This document shows positions 1 through 9,340 of a stretch of 64,000 bases of DNA, piece by piece. The notes below the pieces were generated by a model that was given only the letters and a program-made list of their open reading frames with translations, ran no database searches and was not told the DNA's origin. A program made the translations under genes and the position numbers. Source of the stretch: RUG14300 sp964561145 (GTDB lineage Bacteria; Bacillota; Clostridia; Christensenellales; CAG-1252); NCBI GenBank assembly GCA_964561145.1, contig CAZLNZ010000013.1, forward strand, positions 1-64,000, in the 5' to 3' direction. Every line of letters starts with the position of its first letter. Positions within the stretch are counted from its first letter, which is position 1.

Positions 1-80
1 CTACACTAAGTTCCACACTTATTTACACTGTGGAATTTACTTTGGGAATTCACGATTTTCTTTATTCCATCTCGATGCCG

Positions 81-1265
81 CTAGTCCTCCTCGTCCTTCT
101 TTTCCCATACAGCATTCTTGGTCTTATAAACGTTTTTTCTAAAAACCACCTCTTCCCCTGTTGGTGTAACATAATAAGCTTCACTTACAATTCCCTCGAT
201 CCCGTTTGAAATCAAAACCATTCCGCTTGTATCTATCATGACTCCGTTTTTGTCAACATTGCTGTAGGGGACTCGCTTTACGACACGGCTTAAAGGCGTT
301 ATACTTTCCCTTTTTTCACCATACACCTCGAACCAGACTTTACCGTTTTTAAAACCGCTAAAAATATACACATTGGCATTGCTCGTGTTTTTAAAGGTAA
401 AATCTGCATGCTCGCTAACCATACAATCCAAGGAAGGGGGAACGTAACTCGTAGGATAGCTATGAGAATATGCGTTACATTGAAAGCCCCCTCTTATCAG
501 AGCATTATAAAGGGTTGTTGCCACTTGACATATACCCCCGCCTATCCCCTTTGTATATTCACCGTCGGAAATAACGGTTGCTTCAAAAAAACCGTTTTCC
601 ACACTTCTTTTCCCGACAATTCTATTAAAGGACAGTTCTCCTTGAGGGGGGATCGTTATAGCGTTTAGTCTTTCGGTGGCAAGGGCTATATTCTTTTTTC
701 GATTTTTACTTGAATTCTCGGCACTTGTAGAAAAACTTCCAATTAGAAGGGTTTTTTCTTTAAGACTCTCTACTGTTTCTTCAGGCATCACACTTTCCAT
801 TGATAAATATTGCAGTTCTCCGTCAAGAGCCGAAGCAACACCCACTACAACCTTAGCTTTGTCAAAGGCAAGACCTAAGGATTCCTCCTCGTACTCAAAA
901 CCATATTCTCGAACAACAAGCCTTGCGGATTTTGGCGGTATTTCAAGATCGGAGAGATAATAAAATATTCCTCGTAAATCCTCGGAAATGTAGCATAAGA
1001 CCTTTTCCGGGGATATCCCCTCCTTCAATAAAGAGAGGCATAATCCTTTGTATCCGCCCTCATTGATTGCCCTAAGCTGTCTATTCAAAGGTATATTTGC
1101 TTTTATGGTCAAGGGTTCCTCAAGTACATATATTGTTGCGGCAATTTCTTGAGAGTCGGCAAAAGCTGTATTGTAAGAAAAGGTTGCACCAAGTGAGCAT
1201 AAGAACAACAATAAAGTCAATACGGTAATTGTCACTACAATACGAAGGGTATTATCTTTTTTCAT
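81..1265 (-). CDS. VanW-family surface protein
   Basis: A 394-residue protein with one N-terminal hydrophobic helix (about residues 8-30, signal anchor or signal peptide) and a VanW domain in roughly residues 195-330. The recognisable core is the run 'PPQGELSFNRIVGKRS', then 'GIGGGICQVATTLYNAL' and the following 'SHSYPTSYVPPSLD'. VanW was named from vancomycin-resistance clusters, but the domain is common in ordinary clostridial cell-envelope proteins, its biochemical role is unsettled, and no van genes are nearby, so resistance should not be inferred. The region before the domain (about 35-190) is not recognised. It lies 45 bases downstream of the fumarase genes and has a possible promoter of its own in that gap. 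Confidence 0.85.
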   Translation of the reverse strand: MKKDNTLRIVVTITVLTLLLFLCSLGATFSYNTAFADSQEIAATIYVLEEPLTIKANIPLNRQLRAINEGGYKGLCLSLLKEGISPEKVLCYISEDLRGIFYYLSDLEIPPKSARLVVREYGFEYEEESLGLAFDKAKVVVGVASALDGELQYLSMESVMPEETVESLKEKTLLIGSFSTSAENSSKNRKKNIALATERLNAITIPPQGELSFNRIVGKRSVENGFFEATVISDGEYTKGIGGGICQVATTLYNALIRGGFQCNAYSHSYPTSYVPPSLDCMVSEHADFTFKNTSNANVYIFSGFKNGKVWFEVYGEKRESITPLSRVVKRVPYSNVDKNGVMIDTSGMVLISNGIEGIVSEAYYVTPTGEEVVFRKNVYKTKNAVWEKKDEED

Positions 1266-1272
1266 TACCCTT

Positions 1273-1302
1273 AGTATGCCTATAAATAGGTGGCTTAGTC
1301 AA
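1273..1302 (-). promoter_or_regulatory. Possible promoter of the VanW-protein gene
   Basis: Read on the minus strand, TTGACT (1297-1302) and CATACT (1273-1278) are 18 bases apart. Only seven bases lie between the -10 box and the ATG at 1265, so a transcript from here would be almost leaderless, although an AAGGG is squeezed in front of the ATG. Readthrough from the fumarase genes is the alternative. Confidence 0.35.
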
Positions 1303-1310
1303 ATTATAGG

Positions 1311-1829
1311 CTATTCGTAAATATTATTTCCTTCAAGATCCAATGCGACAACAACAGGAAAATCCTCAACATATATTTCCCTTAACGCCTCGGCACCCAA
1401 CTCTTTATAGGCTATTATTTTAGATTCTTTAATCGAATCGGCATATAATGCACCGGCACCACCGATTGCCGCAAGGTAAAGAGCGGAGCTTTTTATCATT
1501 TCGGAGACTGCTGTATCAGAGCGTTTGCCTTTTCCGATGTAGCACTTAACTCCAATCATTGCCGTGAAGGGCAAAAATGCATCCATTCGTGCAGACGTTG
1601 TCGGTCCTGCTGCAGTAATAGCCCCGCTTTGTTTTGTAGCGGGTCCCATATAAAAAATACTTTCTCCCTCGAAACTTGTGGGGAGAGCGTTACCCGCCTC
1701 ATAAGCTCTCTTCAACAAAAGATGTGCTTCGTCACGAGCAACAAGCATTTTTCCGCTAAGGAGAATACAATCACCCGCTCTCAGTGTTTTAGCAATATCG
1801 TTGGTGACTGGAAGAGTTATCTTTTTCAT
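1311..1829 (-). CDS. fumB: Fumarate hydratase class I, beta subunit
   Basis: A 172-residue protein matching the C-terminal half of iron-sulfur class I fumarases, which in clostridia and archaea is a separate beta subunit. It interconverts fumarate and malate with the alpha subunit encoded just upstream. Recognisable segments are 'RAGDCILLSGKMLVARDEAH' near residues 17-36, 'GPATKQSGAITAAGPTTSAR' at about 62-81, and the C-terminal 'VEDFPVVVALDLEGNN'. The start overlaps the alpha-subunit stop by four bases (ATGA), so the subunits are translationally coupled. L-tartrate dehydratase has the same architecture and cannot be excluded from sequence alone. With the malic enzyme at 24.3 kb it would connect pyruvate, malate and fumarate. 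Confidence 0.85.
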   Translation of the reverse strand: MKKITLPVTNDIAKTLRAGDCILLSGKMLVARDEAHLLLKRAYEAGNALPTSFEGESIFYMGPATKQSGAITAAGPTTSARMDAFLPFTAMIGVKCYIGKGKRSDTAVSEMIKSSALYLAAIGGAGALYADSIKESKIIAYKELGAEALREIYVEDFPVVVALDLEGNNIYE

Positions 1830-2641
1830 AAGACAAATTTTCCCTCCCTAACCGCATTACAGCCAAAACAGACGGCTACGGGTAGTCCCGCTATATGCGT
1901 AGGCAGCTTTCCAATCCTAACATCATAAGCATAATTACCACCCTTAAAGCCTTGAACGCCGATATCCGTTTCCCTTAGTTTTTCAAAAATCATCTTTTCT
2001 AATTCTTGCAACTCTTTATCGGGATTTTCGTTATCTCTTATAAGTTGCTTTTTTGCTTCGAGAACAGCACTTTCTGCAACGCCTCCTATTCCGATTCCTA
2101 AAAGAACAGGCGGACAAGGCTTACTCCCTGCCGAGTGTACCGCATCAAGAACAGCCGCGATTATTCCCTCTTTACCGACTGTCGGGTTAAGCATATATAA
2201 CTTTGTCATATTTTCCGCCCCGAATCCACGAGGAAGAAAGCGAACCGACAACTCATCTCCTTCAACAAATTCAAGGTGAGTGCAAATAGGCGTATTCGTG
2301 TTGGTGTTTTCACGGCTAATCGGATCGGCAACACTTAACCTCGCACCATCGGAATAAGCTCTTTCTGTTGCTATAGTTAACAGTTTATCGATGTCAAAGG
2401 GCTTAATTCCCAGACCAAACCGAATAAAAAAGCAGGCATACCCTGTATCTTGACATAACGGTCTACCGTCCGCCCTTGCAATTCTCGCATTTTCTCTGAG
2501 AACACTTGCGGCAAAACCGGCGGGTGTATCGTCTATCATATTTTCCAATTTATCGTAAGCCCAAGGTGCCATAGAGACAAGTGTTTCTCTTATTGTAGCT
2601 TCCGCCTTTTGTAAAAATATATCTTCATTTATCAGTTTCAT
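1826..2641 (-). CDS. fumA: Fumarate hydratase class I, alpha subunit
   Basis: A 271-residue iron-sulfur hydro-lyase subunit. Candidate cluster ligands are Cys63 in 'CQDTGYACFF', Cys176 in 'KPCPPVLLGIGIGG' and Cys258 or Cys261 in 'VCFGCN', following the spacing of the three cysteines in FumA-type enzymes. The start at 2641 is preferred over the in-frame ATG at 2656 because a good promoter has its -10 box at 2660-2665, placing the transcript start near 2653, and because GAGG lies five bases upstream of 2641. Together with the beta subunit it makes an oxygen-sensitive fumarase, as expected in an anaerobe with a partial citric acid cycle. Tartrate dehydratase is the main alternative. Confidence 0.87.
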   Translation of the reverse strand: MKLINEDIFLQKAEATIRETLVSMAPWAYDKLENMIDDTPAGFAASVLRENARIARADGRPLCQDTGYACFFIRFGLGIKPFDIDKLLTIATERAYSDGARLSVADPISRENTNTNTPICTHLEFVEGDELSVRFLPRGFGAENMTKLYMLNPTVGKEGIIAAVLDAVHSAGSKPCPPVLLGIGIGGVAESAVLEAKKQLIRDNENPDKELQELEKMIFEKLRETDIGVQGFKGGNYAYDVRIGKLPTHIAGLPVAVCFGCNAVREGKFVL

Positions 2642-2659
2642 AACATCCTCAACCATCTA

Positions 2660-2688
2660 ATCATAACACTTTTCATCCTATTAGGCAA
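2660..2688 (-). promoter_or_regulatory. Promoter of the fumarase genes
   Basis: Minus-strand TTGCCT (2683-2688), 17-base spacer, TATGAT (2660-2665). It is divergent from the phosphoribosyltransferase promoter and decides the fumA start, since the upstream in-frame ATG at 2656 would fall before the expected transcript start. Confidence 0.6.
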
Positions 2689-2767
2689 TGCTATTTTTCG
2701 GAATAACTACAGCGACATTTTTCTATAATTTGTTACTTAATAAATTCGTATAAATGTCCTTTTACTA

Positions 2768-2796
2768 TTGCATTTATTCGGAAAAAGTGTTAGAAT
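2768..2796 (+). promoter_or_regulatory. Promoter of the phosphoribosyltransferase gene
   Basis: TTGCAT (2768-2773), 17-base spacer, TAGAAT (2791-2796). Expected transcript start is near 2803, about 60 bases before the chosen start codon. Confidence 0.6.
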
Positions 2797-2865
2797 ACTT
2801 TGGTTCGCTGAACTGCTCGTATGAGACACTGTCGAAAACAAACAACGAGCATCAAAGGAAATAAT

Positions 2866-3399
2866 ATGGCATATTACGATATAGAAATTTGCGGATATAA
2901 AACCTCCCTTCCCGTTCTACCCCTTCCTTCGGGAATAAGTATTTGTTTCTTCAACTTACACGGAGATACTAATCTTACCGAGCACTGCGGAAAGGAATTG
3001 GCAAAGTGCCTTGAAGGTGCAGAAGTTATAATCACTGCCGAAAGCAAAGGTTTACAGCTTGCACACGTAGTGTCTAGAGAACTGGGACTTGCAAACTATG
3101 CAGTATGCAGAAAGAGCAAAAAGCTGTATATGCAAGATGGTCTCGAGTCTAAAGTTAAATCGATAACCACCGGATATGAGCAAACTCTATATCTGTCAAA
3201 GCACGATGCAGATTTGATTAAAGGTAAAAAGGTTGCCATTGTCGACGATGTTATTTCTACAGGCGGAAGTCTTAAGGGAATAGAGCAGATTGTCGAAGAA
3301 GCAGGCGGCATCATTTGGAAAAAAGCTTTCGTTTTAGCCGAGGGAGAAGCGAGCAAGCGTGAAGACGTCATTTTCTTGGCAAATATCCCCATACTCTAA
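2866..3399 (+). CDS. Phosphoribosyltransferase, adenine PRT-like
   Basis: A 177-residue type I phosphoribosyltransferase. The PRPP-binding loop is 'VAIVDDVISTGGSLKG' at about residues 125-140, with acidic pair and TGG turn as in adenine and xanthine phosphoribosyltransferases; 'IITAESKGLQLAHVV' near 60 is the expected flexible-loop and hood region. It probably salvages a purine base to the nucleotide in the cytoplasm, but the base specificity cannot be read from this sequence. The start at 2866 is chosen over the in-frame ATG at 2821 because AAAGGA lies seven bases upstream and the residues between look unlike the family. It is monocistronic, with its own promoter and terminator. Confidence 0.8.
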   Translation: MAYYDIEICGYKTSLPVLPLPSGISICFFNLHGDTNLTEHCGKELAKCLEGAEVIITAESKGLQLAHVVSRELGLANYAVCRKSKKLYMQDGLESKVKSITTGYEQTLYLSKHDADLIKGKKVAIVDDVISTGGSLKGIEQIVEEAGGIIWKKAFVLAEGEASKREDVIFLANIPIL

Positions 3400-3423
3400 T
3401 CTTTTATCAAGCTTTATAAACAC

Positions 3424-3458
3424 AAAGTACTTCATTGCGATTGTGAAGTACTTTTTTT
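3424..3458 (+). terminator. Intrinsic terminator
   Basis: Perfect 11-base-pair stem (AAAGTACTTCA / TGAAGTACTTT) with a nine-base loop running into seven T. It closes the phosphoribosyltransferase gene. Confidence 0.8.
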
Positions 3459-3575
3459 ATTATCGCATTTTACGCTTTGCTTTTGACGGAAAATGCCTAG
3501 CGATAAATAAGGCAACAAAATCCGCCATTTTATATATATTCTAAGTTAAATATAATTAAATTGTGCCTAAAGATA

Positions 3576-3604
3576 TTGCAATTTTCTTTTTTCCATAGTA
3601 CAAT
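3576..3604 (+). promoter_or_regulatory. Promoter of the surface-protein operon
   Basis: TTGCAA (3576-3581), 17-base spacer, TACAAT (3599-3604). The -10 box overlaps the first possible TTG start of the downstream frame at 3604, which supports the internal ATG at 3646 as the true start. Confidence 0.6.
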
Positions 3605-3645
3605 TGTTCTATCATAGGGAATATGTCCTTATGTACGGAGGTTGT

Positions 3646-6600
3646 ATGAAAACATACTTGAAAAGGTTTTTAGCTTTAGCGTTGATTTTAGTCATTGCCT
3701 TAATTGCAGTTTCTTGTAACAAAAATGAGACACCGCAAGAGGATAAAGGAACTATTTCGATTAAAATTGACGACGTTTTGTCTATAGCCTTGGACGGAGA
3801 GTTCGATTCAAATATTGCTCAGAATTCCGAGCTTAATCTTGAAAACAAAAACCTTAAAGTTTATTTGGCTGAGAATTCCGAATATTTAGCGTATCTTCTC
3901 GGCGATAATGCCCCCTCCGATGTTGAACTGTTGTCAGATGACGACGGCTTCTATGTTTCTCTACCCATAACCTCAAATATGATACAAGGCTTTTCCTCGG
4001 AAGAGCTTGGAGAAGAGTTAGTTTTCGATATTACATACTTGGGTAACATTATTTCAGTTACATACAATGTAATCGATGTCAACGTTAGAAGCATATCCTA
4101 CGATTTTAACGGTGGTAAAGCCGAATCTGTCTCTTATATCGATGAAGACGGAAAGAAGGTAACCATAAAAAAAGAAGTGCTCAGCTACGACATAAACGAA
4201 GGATTGAAGTGTCTTATCGGTGCCACTCGTGAACACTACCTTTTTGACGGTTGGTATGCGGATGATACAAAATTTGAAAGCATCGAGGCGGGGTTCAACC
4301 AAAACCTTCATCTTGTAGCAAAGTGGATTCCTATCGAATATGTTATCACCTTTGAAACAGAGTACGGAATAATGAAGGATGTAAAGTTTACAGCCGAAGC
4401 AAAAGAAAATATCCTTCTTGAATCCCCTAAAACCGATGATAACGAATCTAACGGCTTGGTTTTCATTGGTTGGTTTACAGATAAAAACTATACACAAAAA
4501 GTTGAATCTCACTCCAAAAACGATTGCAAGGACACTACCTACTACGCAAAGTGGGCAAACGTTGCAGTCGTTTCGTTGGAGGGAGAGTATTCCGCTCGTA
4601 TTCGCTCGGGAAAGGAAATAGATTGGTCTAACGCTTACCTTAAGGTCGTAATCTCAAAGGGCGAAGGCGAAGAAACAAGAACAGTCAAGCTAACAGATAG
4701 AAACGTAAGTTTACCCGTTACATCTCAAGAGGTGGGCATTCACGAGGACGTTATCGTTTATACACTCGATTCGGTGAACTACGAAATAAAGATATCCTAC
4801 GAAACGATGAACGAAGATACCTTCTTTATTAACTACGTTTTAAACGGCGGAGAATTTGAGGAACCCTCTGTTGACACCTATTATGATTCGAATATCGGAT
4901 TAAGCGAATTACCGACACCGAAGAAGAGGGCATATGACTTCTTGGGCTGGTACACGTCTAATAGATTTGTCGGAGATCCGATCACCTCCGTTGAAGCAGG
5001 AAAAAGATCGGATTTAACCCTATATGCAAAATATGATGCACACGTTTACAGCATATCCTACTATATCGGAGCCGATGGTCTCGAGTACGCTCAAGAAGAA
5101 AGCGTTGCAGATCAACAATTTAAAAACAGCGAAACCCTCTTTACCAACGGAGAGGGCAAGGCTTTGATTGACGGAATCACCCTTGACGGCTATCATTTTA
5201 TAGCTTGGCACACTGCATATCCTTTCACCGAAGATAATGCCGTTATCTATATTCCGGAGGATTCCTGCGAAAATCTTAACCTATATGCAGAACTTGGCAA
5301 AAAGGTGGAATCGGTTGCTATCACTTCTAAAAATCAGTTTGATAAGTCGGAAGGAAGCTTTAAACTAGTTGCAGAGGTAACACCTGCAGATGCCTATTAT
5401 AAAGAGGCAACCTTTGAAATAATTTCAAACAAAGATAGCACCGGCGCCGTAATAAACGGAGATATTCTTACAGCTGAGTATCCGGGTGAAATTATTATCG
5501 TAGCAAAGGCAGACAAAGGCGATTCTACTATTATCAGTGAGCCTTTTACCCTTAAAATAACGGATAGAAAAGCTCCGGTCGAGCAAATTTCAATCATTCC
5601 TACCGAAAACGGCAGATATATTGTTAAGGCTAACGATATGATCAACCTAAAAATCAAAACCGTCCCCGAAGAAATCGATATGGAGGATAAGGTTTTAACA
5701 TTCTCGATATACAATGATGAAATTGACAGTACACCTAATCAAACATTGCAGTCCTCGCATATTACAATCGATAACAACGAAAAAACTTTGAGCATCACTA
5801 AGAGTGGTGTTTACGGAAGTTTCACCCTAAAGGCTGTATTAAGCTGCCAAAAAAATGTAGATGGTATTTTACAAGATTATTCGGTAGAAACCGAAGCAAC
5901 CTTTATAATTCCCAAGACAATTACAAACATCGAAGATTTACAAAATATATCCTATGACGGAGTGTATGTCTTGACGCAAGATATAGATCTTGCCGGGAAC
6001 TATTGGAATCCTTTATTTGCCTACGGTGGAGACTCTCTTTCCTTTGATAATGCTTTTTCCGGTTACATTGACGGAAACGGTCACCTCTTAATGAATCTTT
6101 GCATTGACACCGGTCTGATTGACGGATTGACCGCAGGACTGTTCGGTACCGTTAATAATGCCGTTATCAAAAATATAGGCTTTGAAAACGCAACCGTTAT
6201 GACAGAGAGTGAACTGAGTAGAGTCAATTACGTCGGCATTCTATCGGGTGCTATCAAGAACTCTACCATTGAATCCGTATCGGTAGAAGGAGAGCTTGAG
6301 GTAAAGGGTATCGACTATGTTGGCGGTGTCGTCGGTTATATGTATGGTGATATGGAAAAAATCAAGGTCGGAAGTGGAAGTGAATTGAAGATTACCGCAA
6401 CCATAACCTCTTCAACCAATCCCACCCACGTAGGCGGTATCGCCGCCTCCTTTGACGGAAGCCTATCCGACTTCTCCTCCTCTGTAAATCTTACCGTCAA
6501 AAATGTAGTAACGGGCGGAGATATCTATGTCGGAGCAATTAGCGGAAGATCATTGGGGCAACTTTATAATATAGGAGAGATTAACGCATCTGTGATTGTA

Positions 6601-8496
6601 GAAGAAGAGGGTGTAGCGGATTCTAAAAAGCCCGAGCTGCTCAACTACTACAGCGCAAACAGCGTTTATGTCGGTTTGATAGGTAAGTCCAACTCAATAT
6701 TCAAGGGTAAAGAAGACGCACCTCTGAAAACAACCCTAAGTTTGACAATCGATGCATACAGCACGGTTTATGCTGGAATTCTTGGCGAAACCGACAAAGA
6801 GGTAGAATATATCGACTTTACCGCAAACATCACCGTAAAGAAAGCAAAAAACTTGTATGTCGGTGGCATAACGGGAAGTACAATCGACAATATTTCCAAC
6901 GTAAACGGCAAGGTTTCAATCGAAATAATAGATTCCGATGCAATAGTCCTTGGCGGTATAGCGGGCAACGCATATGTTGTAAACAACTCTATAGTAACAT
7001 TCAACGGAACAATTATTAGCGATTCAACAAAGGGAACAACCTCGATCGGAGGTATCGCATCTAACATTGACAGTGTTGATGGTGTCATAGTGGAAATCGG
7101 AACACTTTCGATTAATGTAGCAAACGACATCGCATTTGGAGGAATTGCATCCGTTGCATATGGTCAAATAAAGGGAAATGTACAAATATCATCCCTAGCA
7201 GTAGCTGCATCGGGAGGTAACATCGGTGGACTTGCAGGTCAGTCTCAGGGTATCGGCAACGGTTCGGAAGTCGATATTACGGCAAATATATCCGTAAGCA
7301 AGAATCTCTACTACGGAACGGTAGCAGCCAAGCATCAAGGAAATGCGGAGAACGTCAAAGCTTGCGGAAATGTCGAAATCAACGTCTCTACCGCAAACAA
7401 CGTATATGCAGGTGCGTATGGAGAGTTGACGGATGCCATTATTTCCGGAGCATCCTCAAGCTACAATCAAACTATCAAGGTAACCTCCAACAAGACCGAT
7501 TCACAATCTGGCGGAGCTACTATATACGCCGGAGGTATTTCAGGGAAAGCCTCCGCCAAAAAGCAAGGATATATTGAAGACATAACTGCAAACTTCGTGA
7601 CCTTTGTAGTTGAAAGTTTAGGGAAAGATAAAGGTACGGTCGTTTTAGGCGGTGTTATCGGAGATAACTCTGTTTCGATCACTAATACCGTATCCGAGGG
7701 TTCCATAAAAGTAGGAGCACTACTTAAAGCTTATGTCGGTGGTTTTGTAGGAGAAAATACGGCAAATCTTCAGGGCATATCGAAGATTTCCTTAATAGAA
7801 ATAAGCTATGCCTTCACAAAGGATAGAAAGGTCGGAGGCTTTGTAGGTACTAACGAAAGTAAGGGATGCATTCAAACCTCCTACAGCGAAACAAGCCTAA
7901 AGGGAAGTTCTGACGGCTCTGATAAGACTGCATATGTCGGAGGCTTTGTAGGAGAAAACGATGGAACCATCAATGCTTGCTTTGTCGGAGGTATAGACAA
8001 AACGGGAAATCGAGTGTCCTCTGTTGTAAAAATTATTGAAAACAATAACAACGGGGCAACAGATTACTTAGGCGGTTTTGTAGGCTACAATAATGGCGGC
8101 AACATTTCCAATGCATATACAGACGCTTCCCTTGACTCAAACACTACAACCGGAGGTTTTGTCGGTCTTAGTGTATATGACTCAAAGAAAGGCAGTGGTA
8201 GAATATCCTATGCCATAGTATTGGGAGAGCTTATCGGTTCTTCCAACACTATGGGAGGATTCGTTTATTCGGCTAAGCTCGAAGATGACGATTTACCGGA
8301 AGGTAACTTTGTTGAATGTCTCTTCGTGAGCGATAAACTCAAAAATGCCTTAGCATCCTCTCAACTATCCTTTGAGGAAATTGTAGGTATGAATAGTTCG
8401 ATTATCGTAAGAGAAGACAACTATAAAAACTTTGACGATGATGTTTGGGATATACAGGCAAACACCTTGCCGGTATTGAAGGGCTTTATCGAATGA
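3646..8496 (+). CDS. Giant surface lipoprotein with InlB-type, Ig-like and GLUG-type repeats
   Basis: A 1,616-residue secreted protein. A lipoprotein signal ends in 'LIAVSC' (Cys24), so it should be lipid-anchored outside the membrane. About residues 130-500 hold four InlB B / Listeria-Bacteroides type units, each ending in motifs such as 'FDGWYADD', 'FIGWFTDKNY', 'FLGWYTSNRF' and 'AKW'. About 510-740 look like one or two bacterial Ig-like (BIG2-type) domains with 'VAITSKNQFDKSEGSF'. From about 745 to the end come more than a dozen GLUG-type beta-helix turns, seen as repeated 'VGGFVG', 'YVGGVVG', 'IGGIASN' and 'LGGFVGYNNGG'. Such architecture is typical of adhesins or surface scaffolds; no catalytic domain is seen. 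GGAGG precedes the chosen start. First gene of an apparent operon running to the terminator at 12351. Confidence 0.82.
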   Translation: MKTYLKRFLALALILVIALIAVSCNKNETPQEDKGTISIKIDDVLSIALDGEFDSNIAQNSELNLENKNLKVYLAENSEYLAYLLGDNAPSDVELLSDDDGFYVSLPITSNMIQGFSSEELGEELVFDITYLGNIISVTYNVIDVNVRSISYDFNGGKAESVSYIDEDGKKVTIKKEVLSYDINEGLKCLIGATREHYLFDGWYADDTKFESIEAGFNQNLHLVAKWIPIEYVITFETEYGIMKDVKFTAEAKENILLESPKTDDNESNGLVFIGWFTDKNYTQKVESHSKNDCKDTTYYAKWANVAVVSLEGEYSARIRSGKEIDWSNAYLKVVISKGEGEETRTVKLTDRNVSLPVTSQEVGIHEDVIVYTLDSVNYEIKISYETMNEDTFFINYVLNGGEFEEPSVDTYYDSNIGLSELPTPKKRAYDFLGWYTSNRFVGDPITSVEAGKRSDLTLYAKYDAHVYSISYYIGADGLEYAQEESVADQQFKNSETLFTNGEGKALIDGITLDGYHFIAWHTAYPFTEDNAVIYIPEDSCENLNLYAELGKKVESVAITSKNQFDKSEGSFKLVAEVTPADAYYKEATFEIISNKDSTGAVINGDILTAEYPGEIIIVAKADKGDSTIISEPFTLKITDRKAPVEQISIIPTENGRYIVKANDMINLKIKTVPEEIDMEDKVLTFSIYNDEIDSTPNQTLQSSHITIDNNEKTLSITKSGVYGSFTLKAVLSCQKNVDGILQDYSVETEATFIIPKTITNIEDLQNISYDGVYVLTQDIDLAGNYWNPLFAYGGDSLSFDNAFSGYIDGNGHLLMNLCIDTGLIDGLTAGLFGTVNNAVIKNIGFENATVMTESELSRVNYVGILSGAIKNSTIESVSVEGELEVKGIDYVGGVVGYMYGDMEKIKVGSGSELKITATITSSTNPTHVGGIAASFDGSLSDFSSSVNLTVKNVVTGGDIYVGAISGRSLGQLYNIGEINASVIVEEEGVADSKKPELLNYYSANSVYVGLIGKSNSIFKGKEDAPLKTTLSLTIDAYSTVYAGILGETDKEVEYIDFTANITVKKAKNLYVGGITGSTIDNISNVNGKVSIEIIDSDAIVLGGIAGNAYVVNNSIVTFNGTIISDSTKGTTSIGGIASNIDSVDGVIVEIGTLSINVANDIAFGGIASVAYGQIKGNVQISSLAVAASGGNIGGLAGQSQGIGNGSEVDITANISVSKNLYYGTVAAKHQGNAENVKACGNVEINVSTANNVYAGAYGELTDAIISGASSSYNQTIKVTSNKTDSQSGGATIYAGGISGKASAKKQGYIEDITANFVTFVVESLGKDKGTVVLGGVIGDNSVSITNTVSEGSIKVGALLKAYVGGFVGENTANLQGISKISLIEISYAFTKDRKVGGFVGTNESKGCIQTSYSETSLKGSSDGSDKTAYVGGFVGENDGTINACFVGGIDKTGNRVSSVVKIIENNNNGATDYLGGFVGYNNGGNISNAYTDASLDSNTTTGGFVGLSVYDSKKGSGRISYAIVLGELIGSSNTMGGFVYSAKLEDDDLPEGNFVECLFVSDKLKNALASSQLSFEEIVGMNSSIIVREDNYKNFDDDVWDIQANTLPVLKGFIE

Positions 8497-8525
8497 GATA
8501 ATTAATAAAAGTATAGGAGTAAAAA

Positions 8526-9275
8526 ATGAAAAACTGGGGGGTTTTTATAATAATGACGCTGCTCGTTGCGTTGATCGTATCGCAAGCAGGTTGTTCTTTG
8601 GAAAATAATAATCCATCCAGCCTAAATGAGTCGCATAAATATTATTATGAACCCCACGTTCAAGTAACCGGAGATGTAGAGGAAAGCTACTATTTAGAGC
8701 TGGAAAAGGAAAACAAACTAGATCATTTATATTTGTCAGAGCTTCTCAAGGACACGGAAGACCTAGAGGGCATTATGATAATTACAAGAAGCAGTAAATC
8801 GATCTATCTCAATTCCAAGTGTTTGGACAACTATTACTTTTCCGTTGATAACAGTACAGGCTTAGTTAGCGTATGCTCTGACATCGACTTGCACAACGAG
8901 AAGGCGGAAATGCCTGTCAATAGCGTCCAAGAGTTGGTGTTATGCTCGAATAGCAGTCATTCTTTGGAAATGATTTCAGAGAACGGAGAAACTTCCTATA
9001 TCGGCTTTATTAGTTTGGTAAGAATGTCGGGCTTGTTTGAATATGTCTCAGAGACAGTATTCGATGACGACTTTTCAATTACCACCTATAACAAGCATGT
9101 AAGCTTGGCGAACAACCTCTTAAGCCATTACTCGGAAGTCATACTCACCCTTGACAATGGCAACGAGGTACATATTACCGAGGACTCGGCAGATAAAATG
9201 CATTGGGCTCACGGTAGAATATACCTGACAAAGTATAATTCTCCAATACGGAGTATTGAATATATGTCCGACTAA
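8526..9275 (+). CDS. Lipoprotein of unknown function
   Basis: A 249-residue protein with a lipoprotein signal ('VSQAGC', Cys23). The rest is acidic and soluble-looking, with no domain I recognise. The sequence contains 'EGIMIITRSSKSIYLNSKC' and 'ILTLDNGNEVHITEDSAD', suggesting beta-rich folds. It starts 29 bases after the giant lipoprotein and is followed 65 bases later by a kinase-like gene on the same strand, so it is probably co-transcribed and may act on the outer surface with the giant lipoprotein. No function is proposed beyond that. Confidence 0.75.
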   Translation: MKNWGVFIIMTLLVALIVSQAGCSLENNNPSSLNESHKYYYEPHVQVTGDVEESYYLELEKENKLDHLYLSELLKDTEDLEGIMIITRSSKSIYLNSKCLDNYYFSVDNSTGLVSVCSDIDLHNEKAEMPVNSVQELVLCSNSSHSLEMISENGETSYIGFISLVRMSGLFEYVSETVFDDDFSITTYNKHVSLANNLLSHYSEVILTLDNGNEVHITEDSADKMHWAHGRIYLTKYNSPIRSIEYMSD

Positions 9276-9340
9276 AACATGATGGAAGGACCTGTTTGTC
9301 TAACTCTTTTATCTGAATTTGTTACGAAGGAGGTAAGAAA

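Noticed and set aside
1..80. Inverted repeat TTCCACA...TGTGGAA (11-35) as a terminator for the VanW gene
   Set aside because: No T-run on either strand, and the region is cut by the window edge.
81..1265. Vancomycin resistance from the VanW-domain protein
   Set aside because: VanW domains are widespread in clostridial surface proteins and no vanH, ligase or vanX gene is present.
3604..3645. TTG at 3604 as start of the giant lipoprotein
   Set aside because: It overlaps the -10 box of the promoter and would put 14 residues before a perfect lipoprotein signal; GGAGG precedes the ATG at 3646.
4054..4512. Antisense open frames within the giant lipoprotein gene (also 5397-5714, 6768-7130, 7467-7706)
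   Set aside because: No ribosome sites and no protein-like composition; they mirror the coding strand's codon bias.
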